A stretch of 46,550 nucleotides of DNA from an uncultured Saprospiraceae bacterium (GCA_938028705.1 CALIZI010000028.1:1-46550), one strand, 5' to 3'. Positions 23,581 to 32,598 are shown, counted from the stretch's first letter. Numbers and translations are program-made. The notes: generated from the letters alone by a model not told the origin.

Positions 23581-24858
23581 TTACATTTTTACAAGCAAAC
23601 CATGTTCCTCCAACGTCTTCACCACCTCCAAAATCTCCGAAACAGGCTGCCCACTACGCCGCACAATATCAATCAAATCATGCTTCCCGTCGGCAAGATT
23701 CAGCGTCCACATCATCGCGGCTACACGTAGGCGAGTAGAGGTGTCTGAACCAAGATTGGGATAGAGTCCGCGCTTACCGAGTTGCGGTTCGCAATGCGGC
23801 ATTTGATTGATGTAATAAGCATTGGCTTCCAATAATTTGACAATATCTAAGAGACGCAAAACAGATGTTTCCATCGCTTCAAAGGAAATAAAATCTTTAT
23901 TATCGGCAGATGTATGGTATTCAGGATAATTATAATATCTCGTCCGCATCACCGAACCCATCGGCAAGTCAAAATGCGGCGAACAATACTGCCGTTCATC
24001 GCTTCCGAGCGGGAAAAAATCTTCTGCATGGCAGCCGATTTTTGTTTGTGATAAAACAGTTTCAGCCGCACGGTCGGCGAGTGAAGTGAGTTGGCGACTT
24101 CTTTTATAAGTGAATTTTCCGGCATCGCCAATGCAATTCAAAACATATCCGGCGCGGAGTTTTTCTTTCAGATGTTCGCCATGTTGCGAGAGGTAATAAA
24201 TCGCGCCAATCGTCTCCGGTAAAAAGGTAAAACGATAGGTGTGGCGCGTCTTTCCGAGTGATTTAATCGCTTGATATAGAAAGGCTTGCACCAGCGGACC
24301 ACTCAATTCATTATTCGCCATCGAAGGGTGACAAATATAGGTCGAAAACATAATCTCCTCATCCGTTTCCCCCTCAATCACCGCATCTGCAATCGTCATC
24401 GAACCCTTTTTATCTAAGGTCGAATCAATAAAAACCTCGTATTCGCCATCAGGCAGCGACATCAACTGATTGTGCGTCAAACAAAATCCCCAACGCTCCT
24501 TATAATACGAAGTACGGTAAGGAATCCAATCGGGATTATCGGGCAGCGAGTAGAGATTTTTCTTCAATTCCGCCAGCGACATTTTCGCATGTATCGGCGT
24601 AGAATATCCCAATAAATGCAAATTATTTTCCCGAAAATCTACCACGATATTACCCTTTGGGTCTTTAATCCATGCTTCGCGGGTATTCCATTCGGGCGGT
24701 ACGTTCCAATCAAAACATTGCGTTCCGCTTGGTATTTCATGCACCTTCAAATCCACCAATTCAGATAAAATACGTAGTGATTCACGATTGCCCTCGCCCG
24801 TCAAGCTGCGATTGAGTGACCATAGGCGGTCAAAGTAGTGTTCGAGTTGTTGTTGCAT
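23581..24858 (-). CDS. DUF4910-type M28-like aminopeptidase with winged helix
   Basis: 425 residues, the only clear gene on the minus strand. Blocks typical of the family: SLTGEGNRESLRIL near the start, FSTYICHPSMANNELSGP with putative metal ligands, LPETIGAIYYLS, GSDERQYCSPHFDLP and YPEYHTSADN. The C-terminal 90 residues (RVAAMMWTLNLADG..., VVKTLEEHGLLVKM) look like a winged helix. Such proteins are frequent in O-antigen and flagellin-glycan loci, where their reaction is not well defined. A zinc-dependent hydrolase is the plausible role. Confidence 0.8.
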   Translation of the reverse strand: MQQQLEHYFDRLWSLNRSLTGEGNRESLRILSELVDLKVHEIPSGTQCFDWNVPPEWNTREAWIKDPKGNIVVDFRENNLHLLGYSTPIHAKMSLAELKKNLYSLPDNPDWIPYRTSYYKERWGFCLTHNQLMSLPDGEYEVFIDSTLDKKGSMTIADAVIEGETDEEIMFSTYICHPSMANNELSGPLVQAFLYQAIKSLGKTRHTYRFTFLPETIGAIYYLSQHGEHLKEKLRAGYVLNCIGDAGKFTYKRSRQLTSLADRAAETVLSQTKIGCHAEDFFPLGSDERQYCSPHFDLPMGSVMRTRYYNYPEYHTSADNKDFISFEAMETSVLRLLDIVKLLEANAYYINQMPHCEPQLGKRGLYPNLGSDTSTRLRVAAMMWTLNLADGKHDLIDIVRRSGQPVSEILEVVKTLEEHGLLVKM

Positions 24859-24871
24859 ATTACAAAGTTAG

Positions 24872-24921
24872 GAGTTTTCGTGATTTGTGATTCGTTTATT
24901 CGTGATTCGTTTGTATTTTTG
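24872..24921 (+). promoter_or_regulatory. Repeated leader ending in a TATTTTTG -7 box
   Basis: GTGATT.GT repeats (GTGATTTGTGATTCGTTTATTCGTGATTCGTT) are followed by TATTTTTG at 24914-24921, an exact -7 element. The matching -33 position reads TTC rather than TTG. It would drive the hypothetical gene at 24976. Confidence 0.4.
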
Positions 24922-24975
24922 GGAAATATGAATGTATAAGAAATGAGTTCGATACCTTAAAAATCAATTTAATAA

Positions 24976-25638
24976 ATGAAAATAGAATTAATTCCGGTAA
25001 TTGAAATTGGATTTGAAGAGGAAGAAAGTCAATACATTCAACCTTACCCAGATAATTTATATTGGCTAAATTCGTCTGCATGGGACGAATACTTCACCCA
25101 AAAGGTCGAAAAAAATGGCTATAAAGCCTATGAAAGAATTAAGGAGGGCTATCCTTTTTACAGAATAAGTCAATTCAACTCAAAAAAAGATTTATTAAAA
25201 ATTGTCTTTTTACATTTAGGTGGATTAAACGAAGAAGATAGAAGTCCATTAGAGGAGAGTTGTGCATTATTTGGTGGCTATGTTTTAAAATTGGAGGGTC
25301 AAATTATTTTTACACCTCAATGTTGTGGAACACTTGCTGATTTTGAATCATGGAAATCAACTATCCAAGATGAGTTTCAAGAAGGTTATATTTGTAAAGA
25401 AGGACATCCATGCCCGAAAGTTGAAAGAATTAATGAAGAATTAGAATTTACATTTGAAGATGAATTAGAAGGTTTTATTCCACCAGCTATCAAATCAAAG
25501 GTTGGTAGAGGTGAAATGATAAAAGCAATCGAAAAATGTCAAATAGAGCTAGATGAATTTGGTAGATATTTAAATTTATTGGAGGAAGAATTAAATCAAA
25601 AAAGAATTGCCGATATATTGATTTATGAAAAAGAATAA
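24976..25638 (+). CDS. Hypothetical protein, 220 residues
   Basis: Acidic soluble protein with no signal or membrane segment. Notable segments: IEIGFEEEESQYIQPYPDNLYWLNSS, FLHLGGLNEEDRSPLEESCALFGGYVLKLEG and TPQCCGTLADFESWKSTI, ending in a helical, charged tail. The style (small, acidic, lone, tryptophan/tyrosine-rich) resembles immunity or SMI1/KNR4-like proteins, but I cannot assign it. A/T content is higher than in the glycan genes, which suggests separate acquisition. Confidence 0.6.
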   Translation: MKIELIPVIEIGFEEEESQYIQPYPDNLYWLNSSAWDEYFTQKVEKNGYKAYERIKEGYPFYRISQFNSKKDLLKIVFLHLGGLNEEDRSPLEESCALFGGYVLKLEGQIIFTPQCCGTLADFESWKSTIQDEFQEGYICKEGHPCPKVERINEELEFTFEDELEGFIPPAIKSKVGRGEMIKAIEKCQIELDEFGRYLNLLEEELNQKRIADILIYEKE

Positions 25639-25734
25639 GAAATAAACGTTCCATACATAAATATCGCGACACTCAAACCAACTCTATTTGCCAGAATAGT
25701 GTTTGCAGATAAATTTATTTTAAATGAATCTATA

Positions 25735-25944
25735 ATGGAAGCAACTCAAACACAAGACAAAAACATCATCCGCATCACAGATATTTTGGAGCAAATCAAG
25801 GAATTGAATAAAATGATTGATTTGCATAAAAGCGATACAGGAAGTTCGTCTATGTTGAGTCAGTACGAGTATATGAGAAATGAATTTGTAGAGGAATTAA
25901 AACCTTTATTTCAAGATTTCCAAATTACCATTGATGCAGCTTAA
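25735..25944 (+). CDS. Small helical protein of unknown function
   Basis: 69 residues from ATG 25735. The sequence (IRITDILEQIKELNKMIDLHK, YEYMRNEFVEELKPLFQDF) predicts an alpha-helical hairpin or coiled coil. No motif is recognised. A small helical partner of a neighbouring system is possible. Confidence 0.5.
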   Translation: MEATQTQDKNIIRITDILEQIKELNKMIDLHKSDTGSSSMLSQYEYMRNEFVEELKPLFQDFQITIDAA

Positions 25945-25948
25945 ATTG

Positions 25949-26012
25949 AAAAAACATAATAATTAGGGAGTATAATCCCCAAAAAACATAATAATTAGGG
26001 AATATAATCCCC
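25949..26012. repeat. Two 32-bp tandem palindromic repeats, candidate operator
   Basis: The unit ends in TTAGGGARTATAATCCCC and occurs at 25949-25980 and 25981-26012 with a single base difference. Each contains the near-palindrome GGGA.TATA.TCCC. The second copy overlaps the -33 region of the promoter of the next gene, so repressor binding or a MITE-like insertion are both plausible. Confidence 0.85.
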
Positions 26013-26020
26013 AAAAATGC

Positions 26021-26028
26021 TATTTTTG
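26021..26028 (+). promoter_or_regulatory. -7 promoter box of the DUF4143 ATPase gene
   Basis: TATTTTTG matches TAnnTTTG exactly and lies ten bases before ATG 26038, so the message would be nearly leaderless. It argues for 26038 rather than the in-frame ATG at 26017, which precedes the box. TTAG at 25995 occupies the -33 position. Confidence 0.6.
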
Positions 26029-26037
26029 CCTAAAAAA

Positions 26038-27159
26038 ATGTTCAAACGCACATTATCCGACACAGTAAAAAAGAAAATCGGCAAAGGCAAAGCGATTATG
26101 GTTATTGGTCCTCGTCAGGTTGGTAAGACGACTATGATTTTGCAGGAATTGGAAGGTATAGACTATCAATTCTTCGACGGCGACGACCCAACAGTACGCA
26201 CTTTGCTCAAATCACCCAACACCGAACAAATCCGACAATTAATAGGTAAACACAAAGTCGTATTTGTAGATGAAGCCCAACGTATAGAAGGCATCGGACT
26301 CACCTTAAAGATTATCACCGACCAATTCAAAGATGTACAATTATGGATAAGTGGCTCGTCCTCATTCACGCTTTCGCATGAATTGAGTGAACCGCTGACC
26401 GGACGTAAATGGGAATACGAAATGTACCCTATCAGTTGGGAGGAGTTTGAGGCACACGTTGGTGCGCTCAAAGCCGAGCAACAACTTGAAACGCGCCTTT
26501 TATACGGTTTTTATCCTGATGTATTGAATAATCCGGGAGAAGAAAGAGAAATACTTAAAAATCTGGTAAACAGTTATTTGTACCGTGATATTCTCGCACA
26601 TGCAGAGATGAGAAAGCCAGAAATTTTGGAGAAATTAGTGCAAGCATTGGCTTGGCAAATTGGTAGTGAAGTCAATTATAATGAATTGTCACAGACTGTA
26701 GGAGTAGATAAAAAAACGGTACTGCGATATATTGAACTCCTCGAAAAAGGTTACGTAATATTCAAGTTGGGAACGTACAGTCGCAATTTGAGAAATGAAG
26801 TCAAGCGCAATAAAAAAATCTATTTCTACGATACCGGAATTAGGAATATGATTATCGGAAATTTCAACGACATTAATCTACGAGAAGATAAAGGGGGATT
26901 GTGGGAAAATTTCCTGATTGCAGAAAGATTAAAACAAAATCAATATAAAATGACCCTTGCCAAGCCCTATTTTTGGCGAACTGTTCAAAAACAGGAAATA
27001 GACTATGTAGAAGAAATTGGTCAAGAGGTATTTGGCTACGAATTTAAATGGAATCCCAAGCGAAAAGTTAAATTTCCCAAGCCATTTTTACAAAAATACC
27101 AAGCTGAAGGTAAAGTCATTCATCGAGATAATTTTAGAGAATTTGTAAATCCATTTTAA
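26038..27159 (+). CDS. AAA ATPase with DUF4143 domain
   Basis: 373 residues from ATG 26038. Walker A GPRQVGKTT lies about 25 residues in, FFDGDDP and VVFVDEAQRIEGIG (Walker B) follow, then the sensor-like WISGSSSF, and a C-terminal DUF4143 nuclease-like half ending in WRTVQKQEIDYVEE and FEFKWNPK-type strands (here YEFKWNPKRK). The VDKKTVLRYIELLEKGYVI segment is a winged helix. These ATPases are very common in Bacteroidota, often as isolated genes behind repeats. Function is unknown; a defence or mobile role is suspected. Confidence 0.85.
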   Translation: MFKRTLSDTVKKKIGKGKAIMVIGPRQVGKTTMILQELEGIDYQFFDGDDPTVRTLLKSPNTEQIRQLIGKHKVVFVDEAQRIEGIGLTLKIITDQFKDVQLWISGSSSFTLSHELSEPLTGRKWEYEMYPISWEEFEAHVGALKAEQQLETRLLYGFYPDVLNNPGEEREILKNLVNSYLYRDILAHAEMRKPEILEKLVQALAWQIGSEVNYNELSQTVGVDKKTVLRYIELLEKGYVIFKLGTYSRNLRNEVKRNKKIYFYDTGIRNMIIGNFNDINLREDKGGLWENFLIAERLKQNQYKMTLAKPYFWRTVQKQEIDYVEEIGQEVFGYEFKWNPKRKVKFPKPFLQKYQAEGKVIHRDNFREFVNPF

Positions 27160-27936
27160 ATGCAATCATACACCACCATCCAAATCCACAAAAAAGAAAA
27201 CTACGCCATCCTCCAACTCGACAATGGCAAAGTCAACGCCATCAACACGCCTTTGCTGTTGGATATTCGCAAAGCACTCGAAGCATTGGACGCTGACCCT
27301 GACATCAAAGGCGCGATTCTCGCAGGTCGTCCCAACGCCTTTAGTGCCGGATTGGATGTCATGAGTCTTGCGACGATGAACGAAGAAGAAAGCATTCATT
27401 TTTGGGAATCCTACATGTATGTGTTGCAAGCATTAGTCAGGTTTTCCAAGCCATTGGTCTGTGCCATTACGGGCTACGCACCTGCGGGCGCGACGATTCT
27501 GACGCTCTGCACCGACTACCGCATCATGGCGAAAGGCGAGAAGCACGTTGTCGGTATGCACGAATTTAAAATGCACATGCAAATCCCCGAAATGTTGTGC
27601 GATGTCTATGCCTATCATTTGGGTGAAATCAGAGCATGGAAAGCCGTCCAACAAGCCGAATTATTCAATAGCGACCAAGCCTTAGCCGTCGGTTTGGTTG
27701 ATGAATCCGTAGAAGCCGAAGAAGTGCTGCCACGAGCCGAAACCTACCTCAAAAAACGCATCCTTACCTTCCCGAAAGTCTATGCACAATCCAAAAAATA
27801 TTTCAGAAAAGGACTCTACAAAATCGTCATGGATAGAGACGTAACCGCCATCGCCAAACAAACCATCGAGTTCAATAAAGACCCTGAATTGCAAGCAAAA
27901 GTGGTCGAATTTATGATGTCCTTAAAAAAGAAATAA
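27160..27936 (+). CDS. Enoyl-CoA hydratase/isomerase family protein
   Basis: 258 residues. Crotonase signatures: LQLDNGKVNAINTPLL, the oxyanion-hole segment AFSAGLDVMSL and PLVCAITGYAPAGATILTLCTDYRI. The catalytic position usually filled by glutamate lies in the segment MHEFKMHMQIP. It begins right after the ATPase stop. Crotonases act on CoA thioesters (hydration, isomerisation, hydrolysis). Whether it feeds the glycan acylation pathways is speculative; a separate fatty-acid role is equally likely. Confidence 0.85.
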   Translation: MQSYTTIQIHKKENYAILQLDNGKVNAINTPLLLDIRKALEALDADPDIKGAILAGRPNAFSAGLDVMSLATMNEEESIHFWESYMYVLQALVRFSKPLVCAITGYAPAGATILTLCTDYRIMAKGEKHVVGMHEFKMHMQIPEMLCDVYAYHLGEIRAWKAVQQAELFNSDQALAVGLVDESVEAEEVLPRAETYLKKRILTFPKVYAQSKKYFRKGLYKIVMDRDVTAIAKQTIEFNKDPELQAKVVEFMMSLKKK

Positions 27937-27940
27937 TCAG

Positions 27941-28297
27941 ATGAATATCAAAAATACTCATATCAATTACGTCGAATTTTACGCAAAAGACCTCGCAAAG
28001 GTAAAGGAATTTTACAGCAAGGCTTTTGGTTGGACATTCACCGATTACGGGCAGACTTATACCGCATTTTCAGATAGCGGATTGGAGGGTGGATTTGAAA
28101 AAACAGACAATGAAATCGTAAATGGTGCGCTCGTTATTTTGTACCATAAAGATTTAGAAAGCATAAAAGAACACATCATCCAATCGAAGGGAATTATCTC
28201 ACAAGACATCTTTTCTTTTCCCGGCGGACGCAGGTTTCACTTCATTGACCCGGCAGGCAACGAGTTGGCTGTTTGGTCGGACTTACTCAATGAGTGA
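27941..28297 (+). CDS. VOC-family small protein (glyoxalase/dioxygenase-like)
   Basis: 118 residues, a single VOC module. INYVEFYAKDLAKVKEFYSKAFGWTFTDYG is the classic opening of the YdcC/CFP32 type, and RRFHFIDPAGNELAVW the closing strand. Four bases separate it from the crotonase gene, so they share a message. Its ligand is unknown. Confidence 0.85.
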   Translation: MNIKNTHINYVEFYAKDLAKVKEFYSKAFGWTFTDYGQTYTAFSDSGLEGGFEKTDNEIVNGALVILYHKDLESIKEHIIQSKGIISQDIFSFPGGRRFHFIDPAGNELAVWSDLLNE

Positions 28298-28381
28298 ATG
28301 AGTGAATTTTGAATGAGCGAATGAATGAACTAAAACAACCTCTTAATAATCAGTTCATAAAATAGTATAAACAAATCAACA
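28298..28381. repeat. GAATGAGTGAAT-type tandem leader before a GT2 gene
   Basis: GAGTGAATGAGTGAATTTTG and GAATGAGCGAATGAATGAAC overlap and follow the VOC gene stop. The reverse complement (CATTCAAAATTCACTCATTC) is the same text as the leader at 20878-20939, so one repeat family occurs in both orientations. Confidence 0.65.
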
Positions 28382-29353
28382 TTGAATCTTCTCAACGAGC
28401 TACCACCACCAAATCCCAACATCAAATCATGGTGTGCCAACACCCAAACCGCACCCGACACCTACTCCGAGACGCAAGTCTATCCAAAAATTTCCATCAT
28501 CATGCCTTCCTATAATCAAGGCGCATTTATTGAGGAAACTATACGTTCAATTTTATTGCAAAATTACCCTGTGCTCGAACTCATTATCATGGACGGCGGA
28601 AGTACCGATGAGACGGTAGATATTTTGAAAAAATACGATAAATGGATTCATTTTTGGGTAAGTAAAAAAGATAATGGACAGAGCGATGCCATGAACAAAG
28701 GTTGGCGCAAAGCAACGGGCGATGTCATTGCTTTTATCAATTCGGACGACTATTACGAGCCGGACGTATTGGCGCGAGTGGGAAGTTTTTTTAGTGCGAC
28801 AAAAGGTAAAAATATGCTACTCGGCAAGACCCGCGTCATCGAAAGCGATGGCACAGAAATCAAAATAAAAACGCCTTGCAATCGCTACTCGCACCTCGCC
28901 GTACTCGGTGGCAGACACGCAATGCCCAACAATCCCGTAGGTTATTTTTATTCAAAAGAAATACAAGAAGAAGTTGGCGATTTTGACACGAATGACCATT
29001 ATTCGATGGATTATCGCTTCTTACTCAAAGCCTTTAAATCAGCTGACCACCTCACCGTCGCAAAAGCAATTTTCGGAAATTATCGCTACGATGACCACAC
29101 CAAAACATTCAATAATAACCAAGAAAAAGGCGGTCAAGTTCGCTTGAAATTGCAGCGAATGGCAATGGAAGAATCAGCCGTTTTTGGCGAAAAATATTTG
29201 CATTACCTACAAAAAAGCCACGAACTCACCAATCGAAAATTCGCGCTACCCCGCCGATTTGGGATACAGAAAATGCTTGCTCCACGCCTCGACAAGCAAT
29301 TAGAAAATATTGATAAAAGATTACTCGCACTTGAAGTAAAGCCGTCAGTTTGA
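28382..29353 (+). CDS. Family 2 (GT-A) glycosyltransferase
   Basis: 323 residues from a TTG start. Catalytic core: ISIIMPSYNQGAFIEETIRSIL, IIMDGGSTDETVDIL and the DxD-like FINSDDYYEP, then the acceptor motif NDHYSMDYRFLLKAF. It is close in type to the GT at 11513-12382 (shared SYNQ, MDGGSTD and NSDD blocks). It assembles part of the surface polysaccharide at the membrane. A hairpin follows the stop codon. Confidence 0.88.
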   Translation: MNLLNELPPPNPNIKSWCANTQTAPDTYSETQVYPKISIIMPSYNQGAFIEETIRSILLQNYPVLELIIMDGGSTDETVDILKKYDKWIHFWVSKKDNGQSDAMNKGWRKATGDVIAFINSDDYYEPDVLARVGSFFSATKGKNMLLGKTRVIESDGTEIKIKTPCNRYSHLAVLGGRHAMPNNPVGYFYSKEIQEEVGDFDTNDHYSMDYRFLLKAFKSADHLTVAKAIFGNYRYDDHTKTFNNNQEKGGQVRLKLQRMAMEESAVFGEKYLHYLQKSHELTNRKFALPRRFGIQKMLAPRLDKQLENIDKRLLALEVKPSV

Positions 29354-29361
29354 CAAACGTG

Positions 29362-29394
29362 ACTTATCTGACATTTTCAAAATATCAGACGAGT
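29362..29394 (+). terminator. Hairpin between two glycosyltransferase genes
   Basis: ACTTATCTGACATTTT pairs with 29379-29394 around a single C, with mismatches that can form G-U pairs. The centre ATTTTCAAAAT is the same as in the terminator at 11445. It overlaps a possible TTG start at 29394, which therefore is not the start of the next gene. Confidence 0.5.
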
Positions 29395-29432
29395 TGCTTG
29401 CCAATTATTCAAACAAATTACACCTATCAAAT

Positions 29433-30893
29433 ATGGACAATCAACAATCGACAAAAATAGACATTTGCTATATTGTCTCGCATGGCTTTGCGGCGCGAAT
29501 GGTCTTACAAACAGGCTTGCTCAAACGCCTGCGTGCCGAAGGTAAAAGCGTTGCGCTCGTCACGCCGGATGCAAATGATGAGAATTTGAAATTAGCTTGT
29601 GAAGGTGAGGGCATCTTACTCTACGAATTTCGGAGTAGTAAGCCTCGCTCTTCGAATTATAACCGAATGCGAAAGTATTTTTTGGAAGATATAAAAAATA
29701 ATGTCGCACTTTGGGAAAAATACCTTTGGGAAAGAGGATTTAATCTCAAACGAGCGTTGTTCGCGTATTTTGGTTACACGATGTATCAATTGAATAAAGT
29801 ATTTCCATTCATCCGTAGTGGATTCAAACGATACGAAAGACAATTTTTAGATGTACCCGAAGCGGAGGATTTTATCAAAAAAATTAACCCGAGATTAGTA
29901 GTTTCTACCTATCCGGTTGCTTTTGAGGAAGGCATTTTACTCCACACAGCCAATCAATTAAATATTCAGACTTGCATACATTTATTGAGTTGGGATAATA
30001 TTAGTTGTAAAGGGCATTTTCCGGCACTGGCAGATAAGTATATCGCTTGGGGACCCGTTATGGCAGGCGAATTTGAGGAGTATTATGACATTAAAAAAAC
30101 AAATATTCGTAAATGTGGTGTACCGCATTTTGATTTGCATCATCAAGTAAAAAATAAACCTGATATTGCGCCTTTCATCGAAAAATTAGGCTTAAATCCG
30201 TCCAAGCCTTACCTGTTTTTTGCAATGAGTTCACCGGTTTTTGCACCTTGTGAAATTGATATTGTCGAGCATCTTGCAGAGCAAATTGATGCAGGAGTTT
30301 TTGGAGAAAATATGCAATTGATAGCCCGTCCACATCCGCAAAATGTGGTGGGTAGCATGGCGGATTTGACTTGGCTCGGACGCTTAGATGCCCTTGTAAG
30401 TGAGCGCGTAAAAATTGATTATCCGCAACTGGTGGACAGTAAATTGCAGTGGAGCATGAAGCAAAGTGATATGATTCGTTTGTCAAATATGTTGTACGGG
30501 GCAGCTTGTTGTATCAATTCGGGTTCTACGGTATCAATTGACTCATTTATGGTGGATACACCCGCTGTAATTACGGCATTCGATGCACACGAGAAACGTG
30601 AATATTGGTTTTCTGCAAAGCGTGTAACCGACTTTCCGCACATGAAAAAATTTCTGTCGTTTGGTGGTGCATCTGTCTCGTGTAGTTTCGATGAATTGAC
30701 CGCACATTTGAAAAATTATATCAACAACCCAAAAGCAAATTGGGAAGCCCGACAACATGCCCGATATATGGAAACCGGAGAAAATGACGGACGTGCCACC
30801 GAGCGTGTGTGTGAGGCTTTATTGGAAATTTTGGGCGATGAAAAGTTGACACAAAAGAATCGTAACACGGACATTCCTGTCCGTAGCATATAA
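29433..30893 (+). CDS. GT-B-fold glycosyl/glycerophospho-transferase-like protein
   Basis: 486 residues from ATG 29433 (MDNQQSTKIDICYIVSHGFAA). It has the two-Rossmann-domain look of GT-B enzymes: the N-terminal half ends in CIHLLSWDNISCKGHFP, and the C-terminal half shows YLFFAMSSPVF, IARPHPQN and INSGSTVSIDSFMVDTPAV, which resembles the donor-binding loop of CDP-glycerol or sialyl-type transferases. The family cannot be fixed. Its last ten residues (NRNTDIPVRSI) are encoded by a palindromic repeat, so the native C terminus was probably shorter. Confidence 0.65.
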   Translation: MDNQQSTKIDICYIVSHGFAARMVLQTGLLKRLRAEGKSVALVTPDANDENLKLACEGEGILLYEFRSSKPRSSNYNRMRKYFLEDIKNNVALWEKYLWERGFNLKRALFAYFGYTMYQLNKVFPFIRSGFKRYERQFLDVPEAEDFIKKINPRLVVSTYPVAFEEGILLHTANQLNIQTCIHLLSWDNISCKGHFPALADKYIAWGPVMAGEFEEYYDIKKTNIRKCGVPHFDLHHQVKNKPDIAPFIEKLGLNPSKPYLFFAMSSPVFAPCEIDIVEHLAEQIDAGVFGENMQLIARPHPQNVVGSMADLTWLGRLDALVSERVKIDYPQLVDSKLQWSMKQSDMIRLSNMLYGAACCINSGSTVSIDSFMVDTPAVITAFDAHEKREYWFSAKRVTDFPHMKKFLSFGGASVSCSFDELTAHLKNYINNPKANWEARQHARYMETGENDGRATERVCEALLEILGDEKLTQKNRNTDIPVRSI

Positions 30894-30919
30894 AGTTCGG
30901 ACAAGAATGTCCGTATTAC
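30862..30919. repeat. Palindromic ACGGACATTCCTGTCCGT repeat pair at a gene end
   Basis: Left arm 30862-30886 and right arm 30895-30919 are inverted copies with three or four differences, and each arm is internally palindromic (CGGACATTCCTGTCCG). It supplies the final codons and stop of the upstream gene. A member of the CCCGATAGCTATCGGG family follows at 30931-30947. Confidence 0.75.
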
Positions 30920-30953
30920 ATTTAAACTTTCCCGATAACTATCGAGGATAACT

Positions 30954-32096
30954 ATGAGCTTAATCTTAAAATCCGACACTTACACCGTCCGCCACGTCCG
31001 CTTGGATGATGTGCCAAAGATGCCCGCCTTCTTCCGCGAAGCCTACGGCGAGCAATCCGTCTTTATTAGTGAGCAATTTCTGAAGTTTTACTTTGGAAGT
31101 CCTTACATGCCTGTTGATTTGGCGACGAGCCTTTTGGCAGAGTGCAATGAGACGGGCAAAGTCGTTGCATTTTACGGCTGTCGGGCGTATAAATTGCAGT
31201 TATTTGGGCAAATCGTTTCGATGAGTCAAAATGCGAATGCTTATACGCTCAAAGATTGGCGGCGACGAGGCATTAGCGGTTCGATGGTCGATTATGTTCA
31301 TAATAATAATGAAGGCAATTTGGCAATAGGAATGAAACCAAGTACCCGCGATTTTTATGCGAATGATGGGTATAATGCTTTCGACGGCAACCCGATGCCG
31401 CGTTTTGTTTTTAATTTGAATGAAAAAACTTATGAAATCATCGAACACATCGGGCAGGATTTGGATATGGCATACGAGCGTATTCCCATTCAATCCACAG
31501 CACCGATTTCCGATTCAAATATCATTCAAATTACACCGAAAAATATCGACCAATTCCAAGCGGATTGGTACGTGGATTTGAAGGGAACGACCTACCGCGA
31601 TATGCGTTGGTTGAAGCGACGGTTGGTGGCACATCCTTTTATAAAATATGATGTGTATGCTTACGTTTCACAAGGAAAAATAAAAGCCTTTGTCGCGCTG
31701 CGCGAGGAAAATTTAGCCCCACAAAATTACAAAGTCCATCGTATTGTGGATATGTACGGTGTACCCGCGCACATTCCTGCGCTCTTGCGTCGCGCTGTGT
31801 ATGAGGGGCATAAGCGAGGCTATATTTATATTGATTTTGCGAAAAAAGGTAATATTTACGATGCCCAACTCGCCGAGTCCAATTTCACGAAATTAGAAGG
31901 ACAAGACGGCGCACTCGTTCCCCTCGTCACTGCACCGATTGAAAAGCGCAACAACCATGAATTTGTCTGCATTCAAAGTAAAACGCACCACGCCACTATG
32001 CACCGTTTGAATTTGGATAATGCCTATTTTACGCGAGTTGATTGTGACCGCGACCGCGTGGGGCGTTTGTGGCAGATACCGGAGGCATTGCGGTAG
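30954..32096 (+). CDS. GNAT-fold acyltransferase, 380 residues
   Basis: Residues 1-150 form a GNAT-type domain: YTVRHVRLDDVPKMPAFFREAY, VVAFYGCRAYKLQLFG and the acyl-CoA loop DWRRRGISGSMVDYV. The rest (to 380) repeats an acyltransferase-like fold with WLKRRLVAHPFIKYDVYAYV and AVYEGHKRGYIYIDFAKKGN, as in double-GNAT or FemAB-like proteins found in glycan loci. It probably acylates an aminosugar or transfers an amino acid. It is complete; the start is ATG 30954, just after a palindromic repeat. Confidence 0.7.
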   Translation: MSLILKSDTYTVRHVRLDDVPKMPAFFREAYGEQSVFISEQFLKFYFGSPYMPVDLATSLLAECNETGKVVAFYGCRAYKLQLFGQIVSMSQNANAYTLKDWRRRGISGSMVDYVHNNNEGNLAIGMKPSTRDFYANDGYNAFDGNPMPRFVFNLNEKTYEIIEHIGQDLDMAYERIPIQSTAPISDSNIIQITPKNIDQFQADWYVDLKGTTYRDMRWLKRRLVAHPFIKYDVYAYVSQGKIKAFVALREENLAPQNYKVHRIVDMYGVPAHIPALLRRAVYEGHKRGYIYIDFAKKGNIYDAQLAESNFTKLEGQDGALVPLVTAPIEKRNNHEFVCIQSKTHHATMHRLNLDNAYFTRVDCDRDRVGRLWQIPEALR

Positions 32097-32142
32097 TGGA
32101 TTTTTTTAATGTATTATTTTATTTCTAAGTAAAATTATTATT

Positions 32143-32550
32143 ATGGATAATATTAAAAAATTAAAATCCGAACTAATAGAAATGATAAAAGAATGTGATA
32201 ACGAACCTGTTATTAATTATTTTTATGCCCAGTTTAAAATGTATCGGGCATTTGAAATTGAAAACCCCGGAGTTGAAATCACAAAACAGAAATTGCAAGA
32301 AATCAAGTCAATCCACCCGTCAATATCGCATAATACTTTGATAAGATATGGTAATCTGCACACTAAATTTTTAAATTACAATATTGCACAAAAAGAAGAA
32401 GTCGAATTAAATCAATTAATTTCCAAAATAGATGAATGTGGAGAGGAGCGACTAAGGTATTTAGTGCATTTATCTGAATCATGGAATGCAAGACCAGATA
32501 TAATCATGAGGATATTTGAGCATCCAACACCTGAAACGTTCTATGCTTGA
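32143..32550 (+). CDS. Hypothetical protein, 135 residues
   Basis: Mostly helical (IKKLKSELIEMIKECDN, KQKLQEIKSIHPSISHNTLIRYG, EEVELNQLISKIDECGEERLRYL). No signal peptide or known motif. It lies between the GNAT and polysaccharide deacetylase genes with gaps of about 50 bases. I do not recognise it. Confidence 0.6.
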   Translation: MDNIKKLKSELIEMIKECDNEPVINYFYAQFKMYRAFEIENPGVEITKQKLQEIKSIHPSISHNTLIRYGNLHTKFLNYNIAQKEEVELNQLISKIDECGEERLRYLVHLSESWNARPDIIMRIFEHPTPETFYA

Positions 32551-32598
32551 TTACAAAATTATCATTCCCACCCAAATATGTGTGTATAAAAACACAAA

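Noticed and set aside
25949-26012. CRISPR-like repeat array
   Set aside because: Only two directly adjacent units without spacers, and no cas genes.
29394-29432. TTG start 39 bases upstream of the GT-B-like gene
   Set aside because: It overlaps the terminator-like hairpin at 29362-29394; ATG 29433 is the better start.
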